A DNA stretch of 64,000 nt from Prodigiosinella confusarubida (GTDB lineage: Bacteria; Pseudomonadota; Gammaproteobacteria; Enterobacterales; Enterobacteriaceae): positions 1,116,001 through 1,180,000 of the forward strand of contig NZ_CP025085.1 of the NCBI RefSeq assembly GCF_002847015.1. Reading direction: 5' to 3'. The notes beneath the pieces were generated by a model, which saw only the letters and a list, made by a program, of their open reading frames with translations, made no database searches and was not told where the DNA came from. A program made the translations under genes and the position numbers. Below are positions 40,103 to 48,799 of this stretch, one piece after another; positions within the stretch are counted from its first letter, which is position 1; every line of letters starts with the position of its first letter.

Positions 40103-41350
40103 TTATTTTACAATTACATCTTCCATTGCTGGGATATAACCGTAATCATAAACACTATCAACAAAAGATCGGTCACCTTCCAATACTATTTTCACCGTTG
40201 GTGCCTCTGTGCCGCCAATTCGATAAGTGCTATTGCCAGTTGGAACGTTATCAATAAAAGAGGTGACTAAACCATTAGGCATTACATAGTGTGAATATGT
40301 TTGGAAAGGTTGTGACGGTGGATTACCTAAAACCAGACCAGAACCATTCATTGGAGAATAAGGGCCCGTTAGATTATCACTAAAGAAACCATAAACGCCA
40401 TCAGGGCCGTTTAATCCATCTGCATAAGTATATTTATGGCTAATAGTAAATAGGTAATATTTACCCTCTTTGAAAACAAAGTGAGGACGCTCAGTTTGGT
40501 CGTTAACACCAACGGCAGTAACCAGTGGTGGTAGTATTTCCCACTCGTCGCCGGAAAGATCTTTAGCAACAGCTAAACCGATGCAACCGACCTGATACCT
40601 GGCGTTTCCGATATCCTCATAGCCAGGAGGGACGATACCCTTTTCTTCGTCTCCAACAATGTGTGAGCCACGTTCACCTGCAACATTGCCTTCAAATACC
40701 ATGTATAACTTGCCATCGTTCTGATCGATGAAAGGACTGGGGTCTCGGAAGTTCCAATATACATTTTGCTCTTCAGTTTGATAAATTACGCCATCGGCTG
40801 AAAATAACGGTTTAACCTCATTAAATTCAACTAACTCAACATTATTATCTGAAGTTAAAATCTTTCCTCTGACTTTTGCAATAGTCGCGCCTGGCGTCAC
40901 GCACGTATAATAGAGATCAATATCCCCATCATCATTCAGTAAAATAGGGGTGCCAGCCCATTCTCGAGTAGTTGGCGATACACCTTCGGCCATAACATGG
41001 CCACCGAAAATCCAATCTTTGCCAGTACGAGAATACCAGAAGCAAATTCGTGCTCGGCCATGCCGGTTATTCCAGTCTTTGGTAATATCATAATTACCAT
41101 TATTGTCGAGGTATTCAGGATCGTTAACATTACGCTTGGCAGTTAAAGTAAAAATCACTGACCATCCATTAACAGAGACGATTGTCCCATCCAGAGTTCG
41201 AAGAGGCATAGTATCCCAGATGAACACGTCATCACTCATAACCGGGAAATCAGAACGAACAATAGGCTGAGTTGTAGTGGGATCATTCTCATTAACTTTG
41301 AGAGCATCGGCTCGAGTCCACATTGTTGGTTTGTCATTTATTCGTTTCAT
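40103..41350 (-). CDS. lsc: Levansucrase (GH68)
   Basis: An extracellular enzyme that splits sucrose and polymerises fructose into levan. The 415 residues equal the Erwinia amylovora Lsc. The catalytic triad falls at identical positions: nucleophile D46 (IWDTMPL), transition-state stabiliser D203 (NFRDPSPF) and acid/base E287 ([10 protein letters not shown]). There is no N-terminal signal peptide, as in the Erwinia and Pseudomonas enzymes. ATG 41350 follows AAGGA. The gene is clearly AT-richer than the nif genes on both sides and lies between nifM and nifF, two genes that are adjacent in Klebsiella, so it is probably a later acquisition. Confidence 0.96.
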   Translation of the reverse strand: MKRINDKPTMWTRADALKVNENDPTTTQPIVRSDFPVMSDDVFIWDTMPLRTLDGTIVSVNGWSVIFTLTAKRNVNDPEYLDNNGNYDITKDWNNRHGRARICFWYSRTGKDWIFGGHVMAEGVSPTTREWAGTPILLNDDGDIDLYYTCVTPGATIAKVRGKILTSDNNVELVEFNEVKPLFSADGVIYQTEEQNVYWNFRDPSPFIDQNDGKLYMVFEGNVAGERGSHIVGDEEKGIVPPGYEDIGNARYQVGCIGLAVAKDLSGDEWEILPPLVTAVGVNDQTERPHFVFKEGKYYLFTISHKYTYADGLNGPDGVYGFFSDNLTGPYSPMNGSGLVLGNPPSQPFQTYSHYVMPNGLVTSFIDNVPTGNSTYRIGGTEAPTVKIVLEGDRSFVDSVYDYGYIPAMEDVIVK

Positions 41351-41684
41351 AAAAAATCCTTAAAAAGCACATTGAAATATTAACAACTCGAATGAGTCAG
41401 CTTAAGGATTGCAATATTTAATAAAGAAAACGCTCTAATTGAGTTGTGTGAAAAACCTGACAATATATTTATTAAGAAAAATTAAAAGGTATATGACGCT
41501 ATTGCAAATAACAGTGGGTGGAAACCTAAAGCTTCATCTTTGTTGTTGGCGCAGCATATGAATCCTTTCCATCGTCGGCATTTTCAGGGCGAGATCATCT
41601 TTGGCTGTGCATTGGTATTGTAAGTACGGCACAAGCCCCGGCCTGCGCCGGAACCTTGACGTTGCCAGGGAAAAACCGATTTTA

Positions 41685-41705
41685 TGATCCTATTTGCAAC
41701 TGTGC
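41685..41705 (+). repeat. Imperfect direct repeat flanking lsc, right copy
   Basis: GATCCTATTTGCAACTGTGC pairs with the left copy at 40043 (16 of 21 identical). The two copies bracket the AT-rich lsc segment. Confidence 0.35.
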
Positions 41706-41752
41706 TTATAGGAAACATTCATGAATAACCATCGAGGGTATCAGTGGGATAG

Positions 41753-41772
41753 ATCCCCGCATTGGCGGGGAT
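41753..41772. terminator. Hairpin downstream of nifF
   Basis: ATCCCCGC-ATTG-GCGGGGAT is a perfect 8-bp stem with a 4-base loop, 30 bases after the nifF stop on the minus strand. It resembles the hairpin at 25991 and could end the nifF transcript. Confidence 0.5.
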
Positions 41773-41801
41773 GATCGGAATAGCGATTGGACGCACCGGT
41801 A

Positions 41802-42332
41802 TTACATAATGGCGGGTTTGATCTGCGCCAGCCAGTTGTCAACTCGCTCTTCGGTCAGGTCGTATTGATTATCCTGATCGATGACCAGCCCGACAAATTT
41901 ATCCTCAACCAATGCGGCAGATGCGTTGAACTCATAACCGTCATTGGGCCACTCTCCCACCACACTGGCTCCGCAGTCGGTAACGATGTCGTACAGCGCT
42001 TTCAGACCACTGGCAAAGTTATCCGGGTATCCTTGTTGATCCCCCAACCCGAATAGCGCGATGGTTTTGCCCTGAAGATTGGCGCTTGCCAGCATATCGG
42101 CGAATTCCAGCCAGGATTCACTTTCGCAACCGGCATCGCAGCCTGGTAGTTGCCCGTCACCCAGTGTCGGGGTTCCCAGCAACAGCACCGGATAGGAGAG
42201 AAAATCCTCCAGTGTGGCGCGATTGATATTGACCGGTGCATCCGCCATGTCGCTCAGTTTCTTGTGGATCATTTTGGCAATTTTACGGGTTTTTCCGGTA
42301 TCGGTGCCAAAGAATATGCCAATGTTAGCCAT
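41802..42332 (-). CDS. nifF: Nif-specific flavodoxin NifF
   Basis: The long-chain flavodoxin that carries electrons from NifJ to NifH. FMN phosphate-binding loop FFGTDTGKTRKIAK is at the N terminus, GTPTLGDGQLPG and FGLGDQQGYPDNF are the isoalloxazine-contact loops, and the protein has 176 residues. ATG 42332 (MANIGIFFG) matches the family start, and the upstream extension of the frame is not conserved. It is divergent from nifLA and has its own sigma-54 promoter. Confidence 0.96.
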   Translation of the reverse strand: MANIGIFFGTDTGKTRKIAKMIHKKLSDMADAPVNINRATLEDFLSYPVLLLGTPTLGDGQLPGCDAGCESESWLEFADMLASANLQGKTIALFGLGDQQGYPDNFASGLKALYDIVTDCGASVVGEWPNDGYEFNASAALVEDKFVGLVIDQDNQYDLTEERVDNWLAQIKPAIM

Positions 42333-42405
42333 GAATACGCTCCTGACAGAAAGGTGAATAAAGGAAAGCAACCATCCCCTTGATGGCAGTCTCACTCCCT
42401 CATAA

Positions 42406-42421
42406 TGCGAATGCTATGCCA
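42406..42421 (-). promoter_or_regulatory. Sigma-54 promoter of nifF
   Basis: On the minus strand TGGCATAGCATTCGCA shows GG-N10-GC spacing, with TCGCA in place of TTGCA. It lies about 74 bp upstream of the nifF start. Confidence 0.75.
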
Positions 42422-42430
42422 GCTTTATCA

Positions 42431-42447
42431 TGCACATCTGTGGAGCA
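42431..42447. promoter_or_regulatory. NtrC binding site 1 for nifLA
   Basis: TGCACATCTGTGGAGCA fits TGCACC-N5-GGTGCA at 10 of 12 specified positions. It is centred about 174 bp before the predicted nifLA start point. Confidence 0.7.
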
Positions 42448-42462
42448 AATCTGCACAATCAT

Positions 42463-42479
42463 TGCTCTATTTATGAGCA
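42463..42479. promoter_or_regulatory. NtrC binding site 2 for nifLA
   Basis: TGCTCTATTTATGAGCA has the TGC-N11-GCA geometry and is the core of a perfect 7-bp-arm palindrome (ATTGCTC / GAGCAAT). It is centred about 142 bp before the predicted start, 32 bp (three helical turns) from site 1. Confidence 0.6.
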
Positions 42480-42586
42480 ATTGAATGATAAGAAAGAGAT
42501 GACCAATCCTTGTGTTACAAGGCTTCTTATCCTTTGTTACGTAAAACCCGAATCAAGATCAATGTTTAGTTGTGTTAATCAATAAA

Positions 42587-42602
42587 AGGCATGAGGTTTG
42601 CA
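42587..42602 (+). promoter_or_regulatory. Sigma-54 promoter of nifLA
   Basis: AGGCATGAGGTTTGCA has GG-N10-GC spacing and a perfect TTGCA, with a weak -24 (AGGCAT). This fits an NtrC-dependent promoter. The leader to nifL is about 88 bases. Confidence 0.75.
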
Positions 42603-42656
42603 GGGTTATTGCCTACTGACAATCAACTGACTGTGATGTCGGATGAGGTCACAAAT

Positions 42657-42672
42657 TGTCGTAAACAAGACA
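42657..42672. promoter_or_regulatory. NifA upstream site for nifF, inside the nifL leader
   Basis: TGT-CGTAAACAAG-ACA is an exact TGT-N10-ACA match. It lies about 250-270 bp upstream of nifF, beyond the nifLA promoter, so it sits in the transcribed nifL leader. It is the only exact match in the region. Confidence 0.6.
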
Positions 42673-42701
42673 TCACAAACGGTACCGTATGGGAGTGTTC
42701 T

Positions 42702-44189
42702 ATGACGATCAACCTGACGGCTGAATCATTTCCTTTAGGAGAGATAGCCAGTCATTTATCCCGACAGCATCCATCGCTATTTTCAACAGTCGTGGAGCAA
42801 TCGTCGGTGGCTATCTCCCTTACCAATCCCGATGCGCACATCGTGTATACCAACCCGGCGTTTTGTCACCTGACCGGGTATAACCTTCAGCAGTTAGTGG
42901 GGCAGAATCACCGTATTCTGGCCAGCCAGCAGACACCACGCGAGGTCTATCACGACATGTGGCAGTGTTTGTTGCAGGGGTGTGCCTGGCGCGGGCAACT
43001 GATCAACCGTCGCCGGGATGGCACTCTTTATCTGGCGGAAATTGATATTACGCCGATTTTCAATATCGCCGGTGAAGTGGAACATTATCTGGCGATGCAC
43101 AAAGACATCAGCGAACGCTACGCGCTGGAACAGCGGCTGCGTAACCATATGACGATGATCACCGCCGTTCTGAATAATATTCCTGCTGCTGTGGTAGTGG
43201 TGGATGAGCATGATCAGGTGGTGATGGATAATCTGGCGTATAAAACGCTGCGTGCTGATTGCGGTGGGCGGGAGTTGCTCACGGTGCTGGGTTATCCGTT
43301 AAATAAACACGCATTGCAGGAAGGCGAACGGGTGTCGGTAACCATTCGTGGCACGGTACGCTGGTTGTCTCTGGGGTACTGGGCATTGCCCGGCGTCAAC
43401 GAAGAAGCCAGTCGTTATTTTACCGATACCGCCTTGCCCCGCACCCTGATTGTGATTACCGATTGTACTGAACAGCAGCAACAGCAACAGCAGGGCCAAC
43501 TGGATCGTTTGAAACAACAGTTAACCAATGGCAAGTTGCTGGCGGCAATTCGTGAATCGTTGGATGCGGCGCTGATTCAGCTTAACTGCCCGATTAATAT
43601 GCTGGCCGCCGCCCGGCAATTGAACGGTGAGAACGGCAGTAATGTCGCGCTGGAATCTGCCTGGCGAGAAGGTGAAGACGCCGTGGTGCGCCTGCAAGCT
43701 TGCCGTCCATCACTGGACTTTGAACCGGCGGAAATGTGGTCACTCAAGGCACTGCTGGATGATTTGTCCGCGCTTTACCATACCCGTTTTAGCAATGGCG
43801 ATTGTCTGCGCTATGCGCTGGAAGTGCCAGAGTTGTGTGCTTTCGTTCAACGTACCCAGCTCCTCGCCATGCTCAGCCTGTGGCTGGACCGAACACTGTC
43901 ACTGGCCGCGGAAATCCAGCCTTTTACGTTGGATCTGCATATTTTTGCCCGTCAGGATAACCACTGGCTGGTGCTGTATATCGACGACAATGTCCCACTG
44001 GAACAGGTGCGTTACTCCCGTTCACAAGCGGCGTTATCCACGCCGGGTAAAGGGATGGAGTTGCGGCTGATACAAACGTTGGTGGCGCATCATCAGGGCG
44101 CGATCGATCTCACGCTCCGCCCTGCCGGAGGAACCTGCTTAACCCTGCGTTTACCCCAAACCTCGTCACTGACAGGAGGCACAAAATGA
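42702..44189 (+). CDS. nifL: Nitrogen fixation regulator NifL (redox/fixed-nitrogen anti-activator)
   Basis: NifL binds and inhibits NifA under oxygen or fixed nitrogen. PAS1 (about 25-140, AHIVYTNPAFCHLTGYNLQQLVG) is the FAD sensor domain. A second PAS-like region follows (about 150-280, AVVVVDEHDQVVMDNLAYKTL), then a central H-like region (LAAIRESLDAALIQLNCPINML) and a GHKL ATP-binding domain ending GKGMELRLIQTLVAHHQG. The expected histidine for phosphotransfer is not in a canonical setting, as usual in NifL. ATG 42702 after GGGAG gives 495 residues, the Klebsiella size. A Q-rich stretch (about 292-300) is the linker. Confidence 0.96.
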   Translation: MTINLTAESFPLGEIASHLSRQHPSLFSTVVEQSSVAISLTNPDAHIVYTNPAFCHLTGYNLQQLVGQNHRILASQQTPREVYHDMWQCLLQGCAWRGQLINRRRDGTLYLAEIDITPIFNIAGEVEHYLAMHKDISERYALEQRLRNHMTMITAVLNNIPAAVVVVDEHDQVVMDNLAYKTLRADCGGRELLTVLGYPLNKHALQEGERVSVTIRGTVRWLSLGYWALPGVNEEASRYFTDTALPRTLIVITDCTEQQQQQQQGQLDRLKQQLTNGKLLAAIRESLDAALIQLNCPINMLAAARQLNGENGSNVALESAWREGEDAVVRLQACRPSLDFEPAEMWSLKALLDDLSALYHTRFSNGDCLRYALEVPELCAFVQRTQLLAMLSLWLDRTLSLAAEIQPFTLDLHIFARQDNHWLVLYIDDNVPLEQVRYSRSQAALSTPGKGMELRLIQTLVAHHQGAIDLTLRPAGGTCLTLRLPQTSSLTGGTK

Positions 44190-45757
44190 CACATCTCCCT
44201 GATACGGGCAAAGTGGTATGGCGTTTTGACTTGTCTCAGCAGTTTACTGCTGTGCAACGTATCAGTGTGGCATTGAGCCGCACCACGGAAGTTGGTAAAG
44301 CACTACAGGCGGTACTGCGGATACTGCATGATGATGCATTTATGCAACATGGCATGATTTGTCTGTTTGACAAACAGCGTGGTGCGCTGGTGATCGAAGC
44401 ATTACATCGCGCGGATGAGCATGTGGTCGCCAGCAGCAGCCAGATACGCTATCGCCCGGGAGAAGGGCTGGTGGGAACCGTGATGAGTCAGCGGCAGCCA
44501 CTGGTGCTAAAGCGCGTGGCAGACGATCAGCGTTTTCTCGATCGTTTGAGTATCTATGACTATGACTTGCCTTTTATCTGTGTCCCGATCCCTGGACTGG
44601 ATCAGGAACCTATCGGCGTACTGGCGGCGCAGCCGATGGCACTGTATGAGGATCGCTTACCAGCCAGTACCCGTTTTCTGGAAACGGTGGCGAATCTGAC
44701 GTCTCAGACGGTACGGTTGATGCAGCCAGTGCGTCGGGATAATGACGGCCCGGTGGTATCATCGCCGTCGCCCGCCTGTAAAGTGTCTCGGCCGTTTGGC
44801 TTTGAAAATATGGTGGGGAAAAGCCCAGCCATGCGCCAGACGATAGACATTATTCGCCAGGTGTCCAAATGGGATACCACGGTGTTGGTGCGGGGAGAGA
44901 GTGGTACCGGTAAAGAACTGATCGCCAATGCTATTCACTATAATTCCCCGCGTGCCTCCGCACCGTTTGTAAAATTCAATTGTGCGGCACTGCCGGATAA
45001 CTTGCTGGAAAGCGAGCTGTTCGGCCATGAAAAAGGGGCGTTTACCGGCGCAGTGCGTCAGCGTAAAGGGCGTTTTGAACTGGCGGATGGTGGCACGCTG
45101 TTTCTGGATGAAATTGGCGAAAGCAGTGCGTCATTTCAGGCCAAACTGCTGCGTATTTTGCAGGAAGGTGAAATGGAGCGGGTCGGGGGCGATGAAACCA
45201 TCAAGGTGGATGTGCGGATCATCGCCGCTACCAACCGCAAACTGGAAGAGGAAGTCCGGGCCGGTAATTTTCGTGAAGACCTCTATTACCGGTTGAATGT
45301 CATGCCGGTGTCGCTACCGCCGCTGCGTGAACGCCAGGAGGATATCATTGAGCTGGCCCATTTCCTGGTGCGGAAAATCGCCACTCATCAGGGGCGGCAA
45401 TTGCGTATCAGCGACGGCGCTATCCGTCTGCTGATGAGCTACAGTTGGCCGGGCAACGTGCGGGAACTGGAAAATTGTCTGGAAAGGGCGGCGGTGATGA
45501 CGGAGACCGGGCTGATTGACCGGGATGTGATTCTGTTCAATCACCATGACTCTGCGCCGTTACTCCCAAAATCCTCGGCCCCCATCCCGACGGATGAAAG
45601 CTGGCTGGATCAAAGTCTGGATGAACGTCAGCGATTGATTGCCGCTCTGGAAAAAACTGGCTGGGTACAGGCTAAAGCAGCTCGTTTACTGGGGATGACG
45701 CCGCGTCAGGTGGCCTACCGCATTCAGATCATGGATATCAACATGCATCGTCTGTAA
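44186..45757 (+). CDS. nifA: Nif-specific transcriptional activator NifA
   Basis: A sigma-54 enhancer-binding protein for all nif promoters. The N-terminal GAF domain (about 20-180) is followed by the AAA+ domain with Walker A GESGTGKE, the sigma-54 contact GAFTGA (GHEKGAFTGAVRQRK) and Walker B GGTLFLDEIG. The C-terminal Fis-type HTH ends KAARLLGMTPRQVAYRIQIM. It lacks the Cys-rich interdomain linker of oxygen-sensitive rhizobial NifA, consistent with control by NifL. It overlaps nifL by 4 bp, so synthesis is coupled, and has 523 residues. Confidence 0.98.
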   Translation: MTHLPDTGKVVWRFDLSQQFTAVQRISVALSRTTEVGKALQAVLRILHDDAFMQHGMICLFDKQRGALVIEALHRADEHVVASSSQIRYRPGEGLVGTVMSQRQPLVLKRVADDQRFLDRLSIYDYDLPFICVPIPGLDQEPIGVLAAQPMALYEDRLPASTRFLETVANLTSQTVRLMQPVRRDNDGPVVSSPSPACKVSRPFGFENMVGKSPAMRQTIDIIRQVSKWDTTVLVRGESGTGKELIANAIHYNSPRASAPFVKFNCAALPDNLLESELFGHEKGAFTGAVRQRKGRFELADGGTLFLDEIGESSASFQAKLLRILQEGEMERVGGDETIKVDVRIIAATNRKLEEEVRAGNFREDLYYRLNVMPVSLPPLRERQEDIIELAHFLVRKIATHQGRQLRISDGAIRLLMSYSWPGNVRELENCLERAAVMTETGLIDRDVILFNHHDSAPLLPKSSAPIPTDESWLDQSLDERQRLIAALEKTGWVQAKAARLLGMTPRQVAYRIQIMDINMHRL

Positions 45758-45770
45758 GCATTTGCGGCGT

Positions 45771-45786
45771 TGTGGCATTTGTCACA
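45771..45786. promoter_or_regulatory. NifA upstream activator site for nifBQ
   Basis: TGT-GGCATTTGTC-ACA is an exact TGT-N10-ACA match starting 13 bases after the nifA stop and about 97 bp upstream of the nifB -24 element. Confidence 0.78.
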
Positions 45787-45881
45787 ATGTCAGCCTCAAT
45801 GCCGCAATGATGACAAATCTACCAGTGTGTTTTTTTATTTTATCTCATTGTTTATTATTGTATTTTTTTAATATAGTCGAA

Positions 45882-45897
45882 CGGTATGGGTTTTGCA
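45882..45897 (+). promoter_or_regulatory. Sigma-54 promoter of nifBQ
   Basis: CGGTATGGGTTTTGCA has GG-N10-GC spacing and a perfect TTGCA. It is preceded by an AT-rich stretch (45825-45875) between activator site and promoter, which may be bent. Confidence 0.82.
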
Positions 45898-45935
45898 CCA
45901 GCAAAAGTATGATTCCGTAACCGCAGACGATAACC

Positions 45936-47342
45936 ATGACATCTTGTTCTTCTTCATCAGGGTCGCTCCGTTGCCATACCGACAATGCCGAGACATTCAC
46001 GCCACTCCAGGCCAGTAAGGTTGCTCATCACCCTTGTTATTCGGTCAGTGGTCATCATCAGTATGCCCGTATGCATCTGGCGGTTGCGCCAGCCTGCAAT
46101 CTGCAATGCAACTACTGTAATCGTAAATATGATTGCAGCAATGAGTCGCGTCCGGGGGTTGTGTCTGAATTGCTAACGCCGCAACAGGCGGTTGCCAAAG
46201 CCCAACAGGTTGCAGCCGCCATTCCTCAGCTTTCGGTTGTCGGTATCGCCGGGCCAGGCGATCCGCTGGCCAATATCGGACACACGTTTAAAACACTTGA
46301 ACTGCTGCGTACCCGATTGCCTGACCTTAAATTGTGCTTGTCCACCAATGGGTTAATGTTGCCAGGCGCGGTAGACCGGCTGGTGGATGTAGGTGTTGAT
46401 CACGTTACAGTGACAGTGAATACCCTGGATGCGGATATCGCCGCGCAAATCTATGCCTGGTTATGGTTGGATGGGGAGCGCTATAACGGACGTGAAGCCG
46501 GTGAAATTCTGCTGGCGCGGCAGGAGGAGGGGATCCGTCGGCTGACGGAAAAAGGTGTACTGGTGAAGGTGAATTCGGTCCTGATTCCCGGCATTAACGA
46601 TGTGCATATGTTCGAAGTCAGTCAGCAGGTGCGGGCGTGGGGGGCTTTTTTGCATAACATCATGCCGCTGATTGCCAAACCGGAACATGGCACGGTGTTT
46701 GGTCTTAATGGGCAGCCGGAGCCGGATGCTGCCTGCCTGGCGGACGTGCGGGCGCGTTGTGGTACGGTGATGTCGCAAATGGCGCACTGCCAGCAGTGCC
46801 GGGCTGATGCCATCGGTATGCTGGGTGAAGATCGTAGTCAGATGTTTCCGTTGTCGGCGTTACCCGCACAGCCGCCGTCTTATTTGCCACTGCTGCATCA
46901 GCGTGCGCAACTTCATGCCAGCATCGCTTCTCGCGGTGAATCGGAAGAGCCGGATGCTTGCCTGGTGGCGGTGGCGTCTTCTCAGGGAGAGATTATCGAT
47001 TGTCATTTCGGGCATGCGGAACGCTTCCAGATCTACAGCTTGTCAGCGGCGGGTGTGATTCTGGTGAATGAGCGTTTTACGCCGAAATATTGTTATGGCG
47101 CGGCTGACTGTGACCCCGCCGATAGCGATGACAAAATGGACGCGGTGCTGGCGCTGCTGGCGGATGTTCAAGCCGTGTTCTGCGCCAGAATTGGTTATGC
47201 CCCGTGGCAGAAACTGGAAAACAGCGGCATTGAACCCTGTGTCGAGGGCGCATGGCAGAATGTGACGGACGTACTAACGACCTGGTGGCGGCAGCGGCAG
47301 CTCACCGTGTGTGCCTCAGGCGATGAAAAAGGAGTGGCCTGA
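45936..47342 (+). CDS. nifB: FeMo-cofactor biosynthesis radical SAM protein NifB
   Basis: NifB fuses two [4Fe-4S] clusters and inserts the central carbide to make NifB-co. The radical SAM motif CNLQCNYC is at residues 54-61. Further Fe-S ligands sit in HPCYS near residue 34 and in HCQQCRADAIGMLGEDRS. The C-terminal third is a NifX-like domain (about 345-450, ACLVAVASSQGEIIDCHFGHAERF). The 468 residues equal Klebsiella NifB. The ribosome-binding site is weak, but the start MTSCSSSSG agrees with the family. Confidence 0.97.
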   Translation: MTSCSSSSGSLRCHTDNAETFTPLQASKVAHHPCYSVSGHHQYARMHLAVAPACNLQCNYCNRKYDCSNESRPGVVSELLTPQQAVAKAQQVAAAIPQLSVVGIAGPGDPLANIGHTFKTLELLRTRLPDLKLCLSTNGLMLPGAVDRLVDVGVDHVTVTVNTLDADIAAQIYAWLWLDGERYNGREAGEILLARQEEGIRRLTEKGVLVKVNSVLIPGINDVHMFEVSQQVRAWGAFLHNIMPLIAKPEHGTVFGLNGQPEPDAACLADVRARCGTVMSQMAHCQQCRADAIGMLGEDRSQMFPLSALPAQPPSYLPLLHQRAQLHASIASRGESEEPDACLVAVASSQGEIIDCHFGHAERFQIYSLSAAGVILVNERFTPKYCYGAADCDPADSDDKMDAVLALLADVQAVFCARIGYAPWQKLENSGIEPCVEGAWQNVTDVLTTWWRQRQLTVCASGDEKGVA

Positions 47343-47857
47343 TGAAACCGCAGGAAAAATGGTTACGGCGATTGCTGTCACTGCATGATGCCGGCACCGC
47401 CTGTTTTCCCAGCCAGATGGGGTTGAACAGTGAAGCGTGGCGCGGGTTACTGTGGCGTTTGGCCTGGCGTGTGCCAGCGCCTGATCCTCAGCGGGACCAA
47501 CGCCAGGCGTTGATGACCGAGCTGCAACACGCCCGTCTTGAGGAAAGTGCGCAACTGGCCGCGTGGTTGGGGTTACATATGGCGGAGGACGCGTCTCCCA
47601 TGCATCAGTTGATCGCCTGCGCGTCGATGGGATTTAATCACCTCTGGCAGGATTTGGGGCTGGATTCCCGCGCCGAATTGCGTGAACTGATGATTGACTG
47701 TTTCCCTACGTTGGTTGTCATGAATCACCAGAATATGCGCTGGAAAAAATTCTTTTATCGTCAACGCTGTCTGCAAATGGACGGGGATCTGGTGTGCCGC
47801 TCGCCCAGTTGCGATGACTGTTGCGAATGGGCGTTGTGTTTTGCTCCGGAAACCTGA
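47342..47857 (+). CDS. nifQ: Molybdenum donor protein NifQ
   Basis: NifQ supplies molybdenum to the NifEN/NifH complex through a Mo-Fe-S cluster. The 171 residues end with the diagnostic Cys-x4-Cys-x2-Cys-x5-Cys motif (CRSPSCDDCCEWALC). The conserved MRWKKFFYRQRC lies just before it. The ATG overlaps the nifB stop by one base (TGATG). It completes the 20-gene Klebsiella-type set and is convergent with abgR 45 bp away. Confidence 0.94.
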   Translation: MKPQEKWLRRLLSLHDAGTACFPSQMGLNSEAWRGLLWRLAWRVPAPDPQRDQRQALMTELQHARLEESAQLAAWLGLHMAEDASPMHQLIACASMGFNHLWQDLGLDSRAELRELMIDCFPTLVVMNHQNMRWKKFFYRQRCLQMDGDLVCRSPSCDDCCEWALCFAPET

Positions 47858-47902
47858 CGTTGTCGTGAATATCATCGGAGACAGAAAAAACCACCTGGAT
47901 GC

Positions 47903-48799
47903 TCAGCGGCAATATTGGCGAAAGAGCCGGGCTAACTGCACACTCATCGGCGATAGCATGGTGTCTTTGCGCTGTATCAGATAAAACGTGGCTTTCGGCA
48001 AGGGTTGTTCCAGCTCCAGTACCACCAGCCGTTCACCCAGTATTGGGGCTTGCGCCACATCCCGCGACAGAACACTGAGAAAATCACTTTTGGTGACCAT
48101 ACTGACACTGGACATCAGGGTTTCGCAGATCATGCTGATGTGCGGCGGCGTTTCCAGACTATTGAACATATCGAACAATTGCTTGTAATAGCTTCCTCTG
48201 GGGGTTGGCATGGTCCATTCGCAGTCTCGCAATGCATCCAATGTGCGGGCGTGCTGCATCGGATGCCCGCGACGGGCCACCACGCAATATTCCTTTTCCA
48301 TCAGTTTTTCGTATAACAATTCGTTATCAAAAGGGGCTTCGGAATAGGTGTTGATCGTGAAATCAATTTCACCCTGACGAAGCTCATGCAGCATAGACAC
48401 CAGATGTCCTTCCATCACACGAATCTTTACCAGCGGATAAAGCCGGTGAAAACGGGTGATAATCTCTGGCATTACGGTATGAGCAATACTGGCACCCACC
48501 CCAATACTTACCCGACCACTGGCTTGCCCCAACCGTTGTTGAATATCCTCATGAGCGACCCGCAACTCTTCCATAATCAGGCTGGCGTGGCGGAAATAGG
48601 CTTCCCCACAGTCAGTTAGCGACATACCCTGACGGTGGCGGAGGAACAATCTCGCCCCGAGACACTCTTCCAATTCCTGAATCGATTTGGTCAGCGCCGG
48701 TTGTGAAATACCCAGCAACCGCGATGCCGCCCGAATACTGCCGTGTCGAGCCACCTCAACAAAGGTACGTAGCTGATTCAGTTTGACCTGCGACGCCAT
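47903..48799 (-). CDS. abgR: LysR-family regulator AbgR
   Basis: The probable regulator of the divergent abgABT operon. The N-terminal LysR HTH (about 5-62, FVEVARHGSIRAASRLLGIS, then QPALTKSIQELEE) is followed by a substrate-binding domain (about 90-295). The 298 residues are near E. coli AbgR (302). The start ATG 48799 lies 33 bp from the inverted repeat AAGATA-TTCG-TATCTT at 48833. The assignment rests on divergent linkage to abgA and overall resemblance. Confidence 0.88.
   Translation of the reverse strand: MASQVKLNQLRTFVEVARHGSIRAASRLLGISQPALTKSIQELEECLGARLFLRHRQGMSLTDCGEAYFRHASLIMEELRVAHEDIQQRLGQASGRVSIGVGASIAHTVMPEIITRFHRLYPLVKIRVMEGHLVSMLHELRQGEIDFTINTYSEAPFDNELLYEKLMEKEYCVVARRGHPMQHARTLDALRDCEWTMPTPRGSYYKQLFDMFNSLETPPHISMICETLMSSVSMVTKSDFLSVLSRDVAQAPILGERLVVLELEQPLPKATFYLIQRKDTMLSPMSVQLARLFRQYCR

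Larger units (their letters stand above)
41351..41801. other. Region between lsc and nifF
   Basis: No gene is seen in these 451 bases. It presumably contains the lsc promoter, which I cannot define, the right copy of the short direct repeat (41685) and a perfect hairpin near nifF. Confidence 0.6.
42333..42701. other. nifF-nifLA divergent control region
   Basis: No gene is seen. Six regulatory elements can be assigned: the nifF promoter (42406), two NtrC-like sites (42431 and 42463), the nifLA promoter (42587) and a NifA site for nifF (42657), each listed separately, plus a 7-bp-arm palindrome over the second NtrC site (42461-42481). Confidence 0.75.
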
